From contig CP136061.1 of NCBI GenBank assembly GCA_032622095.1, positions 84,604,324-84,668,323 on the forward strand: a stretch of DNA of 64,000 nt. Direction: 5' to 3'. This DNA is from Siphonodentalium dalli. Its lineage: Eukaryota > Mollusca > Scaphopoda > Gadilida > Siphonodentaliidae. Position 1 is the stretch's first letter; each line of letters opens with the position of its first letter. This document shows, one piece after another, positions 37,501-49,500 of the stretch. The notes beneath the pieces were generated by a model. That model had not been told where the DNA came from, ran no database searches, and saw nothing but the letters and a program-made list of their open reading frames with translations. A program made the translations under genes and the position numbers.

Positions 37501-40500
37501 CAGAGTTATTAAAGGGACCCATGTTACTCACATAGTTATTAAAGGCCCCCATGTCACTCACAGAGTTATTAAAGGGACCCATGTTACTCACAGAGTTATT
37601 AAAGGGACACATGTTACTAGCAGAGTTATTAAAGAGACCCAAAGGGTAGATTTAATGACGCTACCCGCACAGCGAGCTACCATCACTAAATTAACCTTCT
37701 GAGGACCTCATTCTGCTTAGGCCTCATCTTCTCTGGAAAGTATCTTTATTATCAAATTAACCAGTTTTTTAGTTTCTTTAGAAGCCTCTTTAGATAGTTT
37801 ATTTTTTCTTTTTTAGTTTAGTTTTTCTATATCCCCAAATTGGCAGATATACAATGCATCAACTTGTATAGGTGCCCAATGGGTGCACACCACTATCTTC
37901 ACCATTTGGGAACTTAAACCTGAGTCTAGGTCCCATAGCAGTTGAGGTCATAAAGAATGAGGTCCCCAGAGGATGAATTTGGTGATGCTAGTTGGCTGTG
38001 TAGGGTAGTGTCACTAAATTCACCCTCTGGGGACCTCATTCTTCAAATGTCTGGCACCTTATTTTCAGGCCTGTCTGTGAGTCCCTTTAAGCCTGAAGGT
38101 CATTCCACACAATATTAAGCCTGAAGGTCATTCCACACAATATTAAGCCTGAAGGTCATTCCACACGATATTAAGTCTGAAAGTCATTCCACACAATATA
38201 TTAAGAGACATGGCTCATGCATTGTTAGTCATTGTCACGATGGTTTATTTGGCTATTTGTCAGTCGTTATCAAAATTAGACGCAATTATTTCATATCGGT
38301 TTATGAAAAATGTGGAACATTGTCTTTATGAAGCGGAACCTTCCATGAATTCAAATCCAATAATTATCAAAACGAACGGCATAGGCAACAAATAATAAGC
38401 TAGATTACTGTATTTGTATCGATAAATGAAGTTGGAGTTGGTAAACTGGTAAGGCTCATTTGAACCTGAGAATTAGGTATATTTTTTTACCCTGTGCCAA
38501 TGCATTCTCTTATATATGCGAGTCGACCAGAGGTTGCCTCGCATATATAAGAGAATGCATTGGCTTAACAATTTTTTATCATGTTTTTTAAATAAATGTT
38601 TCTTACAATTTTTAGGACATAAAATAAAAAAACATCCATTACCCTGCAGGGAGCCCCACACATATATAGAAGCATATAGAAGAGTGTCGTCTGCTCATGT
38701 TTGTCTGGGGCTCTGTATGGGTGAAATTATAAAATTGTTAAAGAATACAAGAACAAATTAATATAAAAGGTCAGCAGACCACAGTGTCCCCCGACAACAT
38801 GGCAAGTCGATGCCGCTTTGTTAGAGAAATTATAAAAAAATGTTGAAATTTTCTAAGTCGAAAAGGGTTAATAACTCCATTTATTAGCTATATAGATGTT
38901 GCAAATCACCAACATGTTAGGAACAATATCCCAGAGTTTCAAATCTCTACATTTAAAACTGTAGGAGGAGTTGATTACACCATGAAGGTACCCAATCTCA
39001 TCCAAAAGGCAAAAATGTTCCAAATTTTCTAAGTCGAAAACCCCCCCAAAAATATGGAAAAAATGATATTTTTGATTAGCTATATAGATGTTGCAAATCA
39101 CCAACATGTTAGGAACAATATCCCAGAGGTTCAAATCTCTACGTTTAAAACTGTAGGAGGAGTTGATTACACCATGAAGGTACCCAATCTCGGACGCACG
39201 GACGGACGCACGGCTCGACGGACGCACGGACGGACGAGGGTCATTTCTATAGTCCTACGACGGAAACGTCGGGGGACAAAAATTGTAAAAAATTGTTAGG
39301 CCAATGCATTCTCTTATATATGCGAGGCAACCTATGGTCGACTCGCATATATAAGAGAATGCATTGGCACAGGGTAAAAAAATCCCGACTTACGACTGAA
39401 TTAGGTATACACATAATTTGTTAAGAGGTATCTCAAAACATACACACGCAGAAGATTTCTGAACAGACTCGTCACTGTAGTGCTGAAAATACATTATGTA
39501 TTCTGTTTCTTCTATTTTGTTGGTAAATTTGTAATTGTTTTGTTTGTGCCTATTCAGATATTTAAATAAGAGGTTGTTTAGACATTGACTAGTAGACCGT
39601 GGGAAAAAATCTAGACCTATCATCATTCTGAAACTGTTATGTAAAGTCGGGCATTATTCCAATTTTATAAGAATACAAATGGCAAAGAAATAGCATGGGG
39701 GATCGGTTATCGTGTTCTCAGATCTATTTATATGACTTCATTGTGTTTTTATCAGACAAATCATGTTCGTTGGAAGGGATTTCAGGTATTTATCGCCCTA
39801 TTTCAATGCCATGAAAATTAAAAAGTGAAGATTATTAGGTGTATTTTGGTTGTGTGCTCAATGTTATAAAATTCCCCGTTAGAACAGGTCAGAATGTCAA
39901 AAAGTTCCCAGGTTTTTAATGGGTGGAATATGATTTCTGCAGACGTAGCCAGAGTAGAGAATCGTGCCATGATCTAATGATAATCCACTAGACAGATTAA
40001 TAGCAGCAAGATTATTTTAATATTCTGTTTGTCATAATGTGGGTGTAAACAATTTCATGATGGAAGCTGCATTCTTAGGCCAATGTATTCTCTTATATAT
40101 GCGAGACTCCCTTTGGGAGACTTGCTTATATAAGAGAATGCATTGGCACATAGATTTCGCAAAATTTCAGGAAGCTCCAGTCATGGAAGGGTTAATAAGG
40201 GAGGTAACTCCAGTCATGGAAGGGTTAATAAGGGAGGTAACTACAGTCATGGAAGGATTAATAAGGGACATAACACCAGTCATGGAAAGGTTAATAAGGG
40301 AGGTAACTCCAGTCATGGAAGGGTTAATAAGGGAGGTAACTCCAGTCATGGAAGGGTTAATAAGGGAGGTAACTCCAGTCATGGAAGGGTATAGTCAATG
40401 AAAAAGAAAAAAAATTCTATCCGTTTAAAAATACATTGTAATTTGGTAACAAATATTTATATTAAGAAACACATTTTACTAATGTAAATTTGGAGTCAGT

Positions 40501-43500
40501 GGTTACATATAAGCCCAAAACTTACCGAAAGCAAGCCCAAACTTACCGAAAGCAAGCCCAAATATGACTACAGACAGCTCAGTTGCCAATAAAAAGAACC
40601 GCAATATCAACCACAGCAACTGAAATTAAAGTGTCAATTTAGCTCAATTTTGAAATGGGATAATGTCATACATTACAGTCAATATTAATGGAGCGATAGG
40701 GACAGAAAAATGTTGGTAGAAGGGCATGCCGATGTATTTAGTCGGTAAAGAGTAAAATCCAAAATGTTTTTAATCAAAACTTATTGAAATTTGTTAGCTC
40801 CCATCTAGTGGTGATTTTAAACAATTGCCTGCAAATTTTCAAAACAATTCTCCAATAAATGCAGGCTGCAGGGTGTGCCGATGGATCCAAATTTAAATGC
40901 CAAGATGATGGCTGGCGGCCATGTTTTTTGACAAATTTCCAAAACATTTCTCCAATAAATGCAGGGTGCGCCGATGGATTTACATTTGAAATCCAAGATG
41001 GCTATTGGTGGCCATTCTTTTTAATGAATTTCAGAAAAAAAATATGGATTCCTTCTAGAGATCACCCCAAAGAACCACATGAAGGTTGGGGATGATCGGA
41101 TGAGTGATGTGCCCTGCAGGGTGTGCAAAAGGATTTAGTCATGCCAAGAGTAAAATCCTAAATTCGGAAAATTATTATGGCTCCAATCTAGTGGTTACAC
41201 CGAAGATCCATAAATATTTGGTGACGATCGGATAAGTGATGTGGTCCAAAGTCATGCAAAGAGAAAAATCCAAGGTGGCTGTTCATCAAAAATCATTCAA
41301 ATTTGCTGACCCAATATGCATCAAAATTGATCAAATATACTACCCATGATCAAGAAAAATAAATGTTTGTCTACTATTTATATATTTCAATACTAAAGAA
41401 AAAAAATGAAAATTTCAAGGGCTGATTTGTATACAATGTCTCGGACAGTTATCAATATATTACATGTATGCAGGATGATATCCAGTGTTATTTTAGGATG
41501 TCGACCGGAGAAAAGATAGGAAGAGTATTGTTGATTTTCAGCATTCAGAGACGATTGAATACTGAATTGATATACAAATTTAATTTGGGGAAGGAGGGGT
41601 GAATGTGAGAATCTATTTAAAACTATAGTAATCCTTTCTATACTAAATGGATTCTCCAAATCAGTTAATGAAAGTGTCAATGACACTGTAGCTCAACTTG
41701 GGAAGGGAATAATTTCATGTGTTATACATGTAATCAATCGAGTGATTAAGAATGCGGAAAGTTGAAAGGTCTAAGTAATACTAGATTATCAACATGAAGA
41801 GATATACATGTATATAAAGTAAAATCCAAGATGGTTGCTGACAGGAGATGTTCTCACTTGTCCGGCAGGTATTGTTTCGGAGGTAGGTGTGATAATCCTC
41901 AACATGAAAGAGTTGCCGCTTATAGTCTGTATCTGCAGTTACTTAGGTTTTTAACTGTTTTACAGTTTTTTTATTTAAGCAACATTTGGGCTGATTTACC
42001 TTTACCGGTATTCCATTTGGGGACCATTTGAACAACAGTTGCACTTAACGATTTATTATACTGTGAACTAGCACATTATTATACTGAAATGTGTTGAAAT
42101 TTATATAATATAATACATTTATATAATATAATACATTTATATAATATAATACATTTATATAATATAATACATTTATATAATATAATACATTTATACAACA
42201 TTGAAGTTGAACAGGTTCGGCTTGTCCGGCAGATAATTTTGCAGTTTCTTATGCCAGCCTTCGACATGGTTTGTTGTTCTGGGACCGTCATTGTCGAAGT
42301 GATTCCACGTCTGTCTACCGTGGTCGCCTTCCACCCAGTAGGATGTGACATAGTCCGTGAATTTCTCGATGTCGTTACCCTGCTGGTGCATCTTCAAGTA
42401 CTTCGAACCAGGCGTCGCTGATATCACCTACCGGCAGGAATGGTAAAGCAGTTGCCCTTCGAATCAGCTTCTTCGTTTCACCCTCGTACGGAAGTTTGGC
42501 CGTTAATGTTGCATACTTGTAAATTGCCTGGCTGTAGTGGAAATAGCATCCTCGCATTATCACACCAGGAAATACTGTTCTGATGGCATTCTGTGCGCCG
42601 ATTTCGAAGTCCGTATAGCAGTATATTGGTGTTTGTGGTGTTGAAAATTCTGCTGCTTTCAGGCTGAGGAGTCGAAAAAATCTCTCATAGGTCGATTGCT
42701 TCTTGTCTGGTAGTAGGCCGTAGACGAGGGGGTGCATCTGGCCGTCGATAAACGCATGTATGGAATATAGCTGTTGGAATGTCTTCGGGCATTTGTCGAA
42801 TGTTCCATCGCAGAAGAACATCTGGGCGTTGGACAAGTGCTGCAGATTCTAGTCGGTGCTGAAGATGAGTAGTCTGTCAGTCGTACCATCGTCGATGATG
42901 TCCGCAAATCTGCAAAATAATAATATAATATATATATATGATATATACGAATTGTTTTGGTTTTTAATATATTCCATGTTTTATGATTGTTGAAATATAA
43001 TAAAGAGCGTTATCAATTATAATATAATACATACTAGATATTTCTTCCTGGTAGATAGCAGTGACTGGTCTGGATGTCTGTCGAACTAAGCTTTTGAGCT
43101 CAGCGATGATGGTTTCAGCAGCAACTTGGGCCTGGTCTGAGTCGTGGTTATGCTGGTCTTTGTATTATGTCACGATGTCGTTCTTGGTATTTACAGTAGC
43201 ACTGCATGTCCTTGAACTGCATGTCCAATGTACACTGTCGTTTCTTCTAGACTTAACACAGAACTTATAGTGGTTAAAGACGAGATATTTACCACCGCGA
43301 GCATTAGGAATGAAATTAATGTGTACTTGAACGTTTGCCATTTTGATATGATCTGTCTTTGTGAACCTCTGTAATTTATATGTTAGCATGATGATCTCTG
43401 GAAATAACTCACTTGAGATGTTTTCAGTGAAAAGAGTTCATATCGTGATATACAGTTATTGTCGGTAAGTTTGGGCTACACTTTGCTTAAACAAACACTG

Positions 43501-46500
43501 CTTGCGGTGATGCGATCACTAGTCACGCATTGTAAAAACAGACTATAACCTGCCGGCTCAGATGCATTCACACATCCCTGCCGGACAAGTGAGAATAAGC
43601 CGCTGACAGTTATGTTTTCCAACGAAATTCAAAAACATTTGATAGCTCCCATCTAGTAGATCAATATCAAGATTAATATGAAGTTTAGTGATGATCAGAT
43701 GAGGGAAGTGGACTGTAGGGTGTGCCGAAGGATTTAGTCATGCAAAGAGTAAAATCCAAGATGGCTGCCAGCGGACATGTTTTATGGCCGAATGACCCCC
43801 AAAATGACTTGTTCCCATCTACATTTCAATGTTAACAGCCATGACAAATTTCATGATGAACGACCAAAGGTATGACCTGTAGCCCGTACCAAATGATTTA
43901 TTCATGCAAAGAGTAAAATCCAAGAAGGCTGCCAGTGGCCATGTTTTATGGCCGAATGACCCCAAAGTGACTTGTTCCCATCTACATATCAATGTTGACA
44001 TCCATGACAAATTTCATGATGATCTGACCAAAGGTATGACCTGTAGCCCGTGCCAAAGGATTTAGTCATGCAAAGAGTAAAATCCAAGATTGCTTCTGGC
44101 GGCCATGTTTTTTAGCCGAATGACCCCAAAATGACTTCTTCCCATCTATATGACAAATTTCATGATGATCAGACAAACAGTACGGCCTGTAGCCCATGCT
44201 AATGAATTGAATTTTGAAATCCAAGATGGCTGCTGGCAGCCATGTTTTATTGCCGAATGACCCGAAAATGACTCGTTCCCATTTGCATGTCAATGTTAAC
44301 ATACATGACAAATTTCATGATGATCTGACCAAAGATACGACCTGTAGCCTGTGTCAAAGGATTTAGTCATACAAAGAGTAAAATCCAAGATGGCTACCGG
44401 AAGCCATGTTTTATGACCCCAAAATGACTCATTCCCATCTACAGTACATGTCAAAATTAACTTCTACGACAAATTTCATGATGACGAACACTCCGGCCTG
44501 CAGTCTGTGCTAATGGATTGAATTTTGAAATCCAAGATTGTCGCTGGTGGCCATATTTTTTTGCCGAATGACCCCAAAATTAATCGTTCCCATCTATATG
44601 TCAATGTCAACAGCCGTGACAAATTTCATAGTGATCCGACTAAAGGTATGAACTGTAGCCCGTAAAATCCAAGATGGCTGCTGGTGGCCATGTTTTTTGG
44701 CCGAATGACCCCCAAAATGACTCATTCCCATCTACATGTCAATATTAACATCCATGACAAATTTCATGATGATCAGACAAACAGTATGGCCTGTAGCCCG
44801 TGCTGATGGATAGAATTTTTAAATCCAAGATGGCTGCTGGCGGCCATGTTTTTTTCCCGAATGACCCCAAAATGACTCGTTCCCATCTACATGTCAATGT
44901 CAACAGCCATGACAAATTTCATAATGATCTGACCAAATGTACGACCTGCAGCTAGTGCCAAAGGATTTAGTCATGCAAAGAGTAAAATCCAAGATGGCTG
45001 CTGGTGGCCATGTTTTTTTGCCGAATGACCCCAACATGACTCATTCTCATCTACATGTCATTGTTAACATCCATGACAAATTTCATGATGATCCGATCAA
45101 AGGTATGACCTGTAGTCCGTGCCAAAGGATCTAGTCATGCAAAGAGTACGAGAGGCCGATCACGATCGGCAGATGTTAACCCATCCCTTGGCTATAAAAA
45201 TTTAATATGATCGGATAAATGAGAGTTTTGGTGTTCAATTATAGAGTATACTGTTATGTACTATTATAGACAAATGTACATAACACAAATTATTGGAATT
45301 TATGGGTCACTGGCATTTATATAAGAGAATGCACTGGTACAGAATCTGTAATGCTAAACCGCCACAGCCAGCAAACCCATGGGTTAAATGTGTAGGTGTG
45401 ACCTGGACATGGAATACTTGGGTTAAGAGAGTCCAATTTAAGTTTACAATAATAATGTGTCCTAGTATACAGATAAGCAACCTCACCACTGACCCATTAA
45501 TATCAATTATATAGCAGCACAGATGTCCATGTCTACTGTTAATAGCATGTGATGTTTATTGTTGAATCTTTATTTTAAATTAGATGCCATAGCCTTATGT
45601 ATCAGATTATTTGCACATTGGCATAAGTCCAAAGGCAATTGGTGAATTGGATTTAATGTTGCTCCAAACAGATTTACCAGTACATAACACAAGATTTTTG
45701 ACCGATTTAATCAAATTTGGTGTGGTGATTCGGGGTACCCTTGGCAGAGTTATATTAATGGTGTTAGTTTTTCAATTTTTTGTAACTTATTTAAAAAAAT
45801 TAAAGGGACACATTGGAAATCTTTTTATCATAATCATAAATATCTAAATGAAAACAAATGACAATGTCAATGACATTTTTTTTATTATTATTATAAAAGT
45901 TAAAAAAAAAAAAAAAAAAAAATCGATTCAATTTTTCAATTCTTTTTCGAAAAAGGGTCATAACTCCTTTAAAATTAATCGGATCAAACCCATATTCGAA
46001 CTCGATCTGTATTTTGGGCTGTGAAACTCACATACCAAATTTGGTTCCAATCAGATAAAAAATGTTTGAGTTATGGCAGAATGCGTGAATTATAAGTTGA
46101 AAAAGGGCCATAACTCTGTAACAAAATCTCGGATCAAACCCAAATTCGAACTCGATCTGTATTTTGGGCTGAGAAACCCATATACAAAATTTGGTTTCGA
46201 TCGGATAAAAAATGTTTGAGTTATCGCATTACTCGTAAAGTGTCTACAGACAGACAGACGGACAGACAGACGGACCAACGACGAGTGGTCAATCCGGGCA
46301 ACGACACTATGTTTACCATACTATGGTATGGGTAAACATAAAAATCCAAGATCGCTGCTGGCGGCCATGTTTTATGGCCGAACGACCTCAAAGTAAAGTT
46401 GAGCTAATAAGTGTACATCGGAATGGTCTATTATTATTCATTTGGAGGGATGCTATTGTGGTAAAAGCAGATGACAGATAAATACAAGACAGTCAATGAC

Positions 46501-49500
46501 TGTTGAGAAGCTCACCTGATTGTAAAGATTGAGAAGACTGGGACTCTGAAACCATAACAGTACTTGTCAAAATCACTTTAAAACAAGTAGCTAAGTGTCT
46601 ATATTGAGCAGTGGGGTGTCCACCTTGAAATTTTCAACTGCGTCTGATCCCCCACCCATATAGTCCATAGTCTGTTCCCTTCCAACTGAAGCAAACAGGT
46701 ACACTCCAAAGGTTGTAAAATTCCAACATGTGCAAAGGAATTTTACGAACTTTGGAGTGTACCTGTTTGCTTCAGTTGGGAGGGAACAGAGTATGAACTA
46801 TATGATTTCCCAATTGTTCCAAAGATCCAACTTGACATGCCCCCTTCTTTAATTTTAATCCCAACTTTTCATGGGCTCTATACACCAAACGCTATTCTTG
46901 ACTGGTCGATCAATTTGAACAAATCTGTAACCCAGTCACCCAACGACCCTCCATACAATATAGAAGCTAAATATGCCTAATGGCTTTTGAGCAGAAGAAC
47001 TTTTAAGAATTACTAAGGCAGAAGAGTTATGTCTGTGGTCTCACCCCTATTTGACCTCGTGACTCCATTTAAACATATCTGAATCCCAGTCACCAAGGAC
47101 TCTCTATAACAAATATAAGCTACATATGCAAAATGGTTCTTGTGAAGATGTTTTAAGAATAACTATTTAGGAAACGAGTTATGTCCCTGGCTCTATCCCT
47201 ATTTGACCCCATTTGAAAAAATTTGTATCCCAGTACACAGTGTCTTTGTTCTATACCGCCATTGCAAACGGCAAAATTTACTGAACAACCGCAGACTGAA
47301 ATGCACGAATCTGCACCATCAGATTAGGACACCGATGTAATCATGCGGCAGCGTTACTGTTTTTTATGCGATTGGCCCATATCGCACACGTGCAAGAGCT
47401 CATTGCCTACAGTGTGTTCTGATTCACCGAAATGAGTGTCGTATCACATGGGATGCTGCACCGTAAATGCCGTGTGGAGGGGCCTTTATCATGCAATGGT
47501 ATTGGTAGCAATGCCAATTATATTTTCACTGATAGTTTTTTGTGTCTGCTGTAAAATGTGCACACCACACGGTATGTGTGAGAACATTGTAGGGGAATGT
47601 TTGATGGGGGGAAATGTTGTGGGGGGGATGTTGTGGGGGGACTGAAGTACAAACCTTGTCAGCAACATCGCCTACATAGAGAGAGGCATTAACTGTCATG
47701 GCAACAACACACCTCAAAATACTGATCACAACAACAATCATAACCTGTAATTAAAATAGAAGATTCAAGATTTTATTAAAGAGAGACTGTATGCCAATTT
47801 CAATAAATTCCTGGTTATAACAACAATCTATTATCAATAGTATATAGAAGAATAATTAATCTGAATCGAAGATGTCTTTTGTAAATGTTAACTTAAAATC
47901 AAATTTAACAATTTAATATAAATTTACTTTAATATCCGGTGTATAAACCGTGAACATGTTGTTTTTGTTGAGTTATCGACGTGTTTTTGTCATTTAGATT
48001 GTAGTAAAAAGTTTATTATTTTCAATGGAGGGGGAATAACTCTGTATCTTAAAGATAGAGTTATTCCCCTTCCATTGAAATTGCATCTTTAGTTTGAATT
48101 CTGTTTCATTCTGGGAGCCAAAATGTGGGGAATATCTCTCTGATTTCAGCTGTTTTCTATTTCCCTATCGGCATCTTCTGAGACACAGATGTTTCAAATG
48201 GTGATTAATTATAGTATTTTAATCATATGTTATGGCCTAGATTGTTATTAAAACCGTATATTTGAGTCACCATAAAAAAAAAAAATCGAAAATTAAGTGG
48301 GTCTTTACCAAACCATAAAAGCAGCAAATATATGTCTGTCTGTGGACTTTAGTTTCACTTACCAAACCATAAAAAGCAGCAAATATATGGCTGTTTGTGG
48401 ACTTTAGTTTGCCAAACGCAGTTCTTCCATTCCACATGAGAAAGCAGAGAAACAAGACATTTGGAATAAGAATAATAAGATCCCATATCCGTACTCTGAA
48501 AGAAAAGAAAACGTATACAGCTGTCGCCCGCGGTTGAGACAAATAGTGTGTCTGACATTTGCAGAATGAGGTCCCCAGCAGGTGAAATTAGTGATGCTAT
48601 CCTGCACAGTGGGCTAGCATCACCAAATTCACCTCACTCTGCTTAGACCTCATCTTCTGGGAAGTACCTCCAGTCTCAAATTAACATTGTTTTTAGTTAC
48701 TTTTACCCTTCTTGGAAGTTTCTATATCCCCTATAGTTTTGCAGAAGATTAAATGCATAATCGAGGTGACAACTTCAGCTGGGGAACTTCAATCTGACCC
48801 AAGGTCTCCCGTAGCAGTTGAGGCCTAAGCAGAATGAGGTTCCCAGGGGCTGCATTTGGTGATGCTTGCCCACTGTCTGGGATAGCAGCTCTAAATTCAC
48901 CCACTGGGAACCTCATTCTGCAAATGACAGACACTACATGTATTTGCAGGCTTGTTGTCGGAATGACACCCGAGAACCTTCATATGATATTCTGGTGGAG
49001 AGCGGATGTTATCCAATAACACATTCTCTGTCATTTAAACAGTTCAATGTTACATCTGTGTGTTCTTTCACAAGGAGTTTCTGTAATTTTTATATTCGTC
49101 ATAGGATTTCTGTTTGAAATAATTTACGGTCAAGACTTTGCATTTTGCTACATGCAACTATTGTTTAGTTACCGTCATTTTTGGAACATATGAAGTTAAG
49201 TAATGCAAATACTGTAAATCCATGCAATGTAGATCAATAAGTAATAGAAGTATGTTATCCTCATTTGCAATTTAGCAAAAACAAGATAGTCAATAACTGT
49301 TGAGTCGATCACCTGACAAAATAATACCTTCATTTCCGGTAACCTGCCCACCCGTTCGCTGGACCACATGCCGTAAACTTCACTTTATTCTTCCAGTTTC
49401 TAGTAGTTTAAGTTGCTGATTTTAATATAATGAGTCATTAGCCTAATTAACTTGCAAATTCATGCTCACAAAACACACCAAACCGGGGTTAGAGGGCTAA

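Larger units (their letters stand above)
41845..43601 (-). mobile_element. Mutator-like (MULE, FLYWCH-type) transposon, 8-bp target duplication
   Basis: Inverted ends contain TTCTCACTTGTCCGGCAGG; GCTGACAG lies directly outside both ends (41837-41844, 43602-43609). Length 1757 bp. It carries a decayed minus-strand transposase gene (42191-43341) and a small internal minisatellite. The FLYWCH + MULE combination resembles the Phantom group of animal Mutator elements. Confidence 0.92.
41667..46409 (+). mobile_element. Pearl-like family B element, copy 2, broken by two insertions
   Basis: Opens AGTGTC-AAT-GACACT and AGCTCAACTT at ~41672, closes AAGTTGAGCT at ~46405. A MULE (41845-43601) and a composite element (45149-46338) interrupt it. 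The core array is at 43680-45148, about nine ~160-bp units with AAATCCAAGATGGCTGC and GTTCCCATCTACATGTC. Confidence 0.8.

Noticed and set aside
37298-37642. 114-codon ORF with [10 protein letters not shown] repeats
   Set aside because: Product of the 30-bp array.
40039-40401. 120-codon ORF with [11 protein letters not shown] repeats
   Set aside because: Product of the 33-bp array, open on several frames at once.
45863-46320. Possible tRNA-derived SINE
   Set aside because: No A/B box pair recognised; the hairpin-core-GACA plan fits pearl-like elements better.
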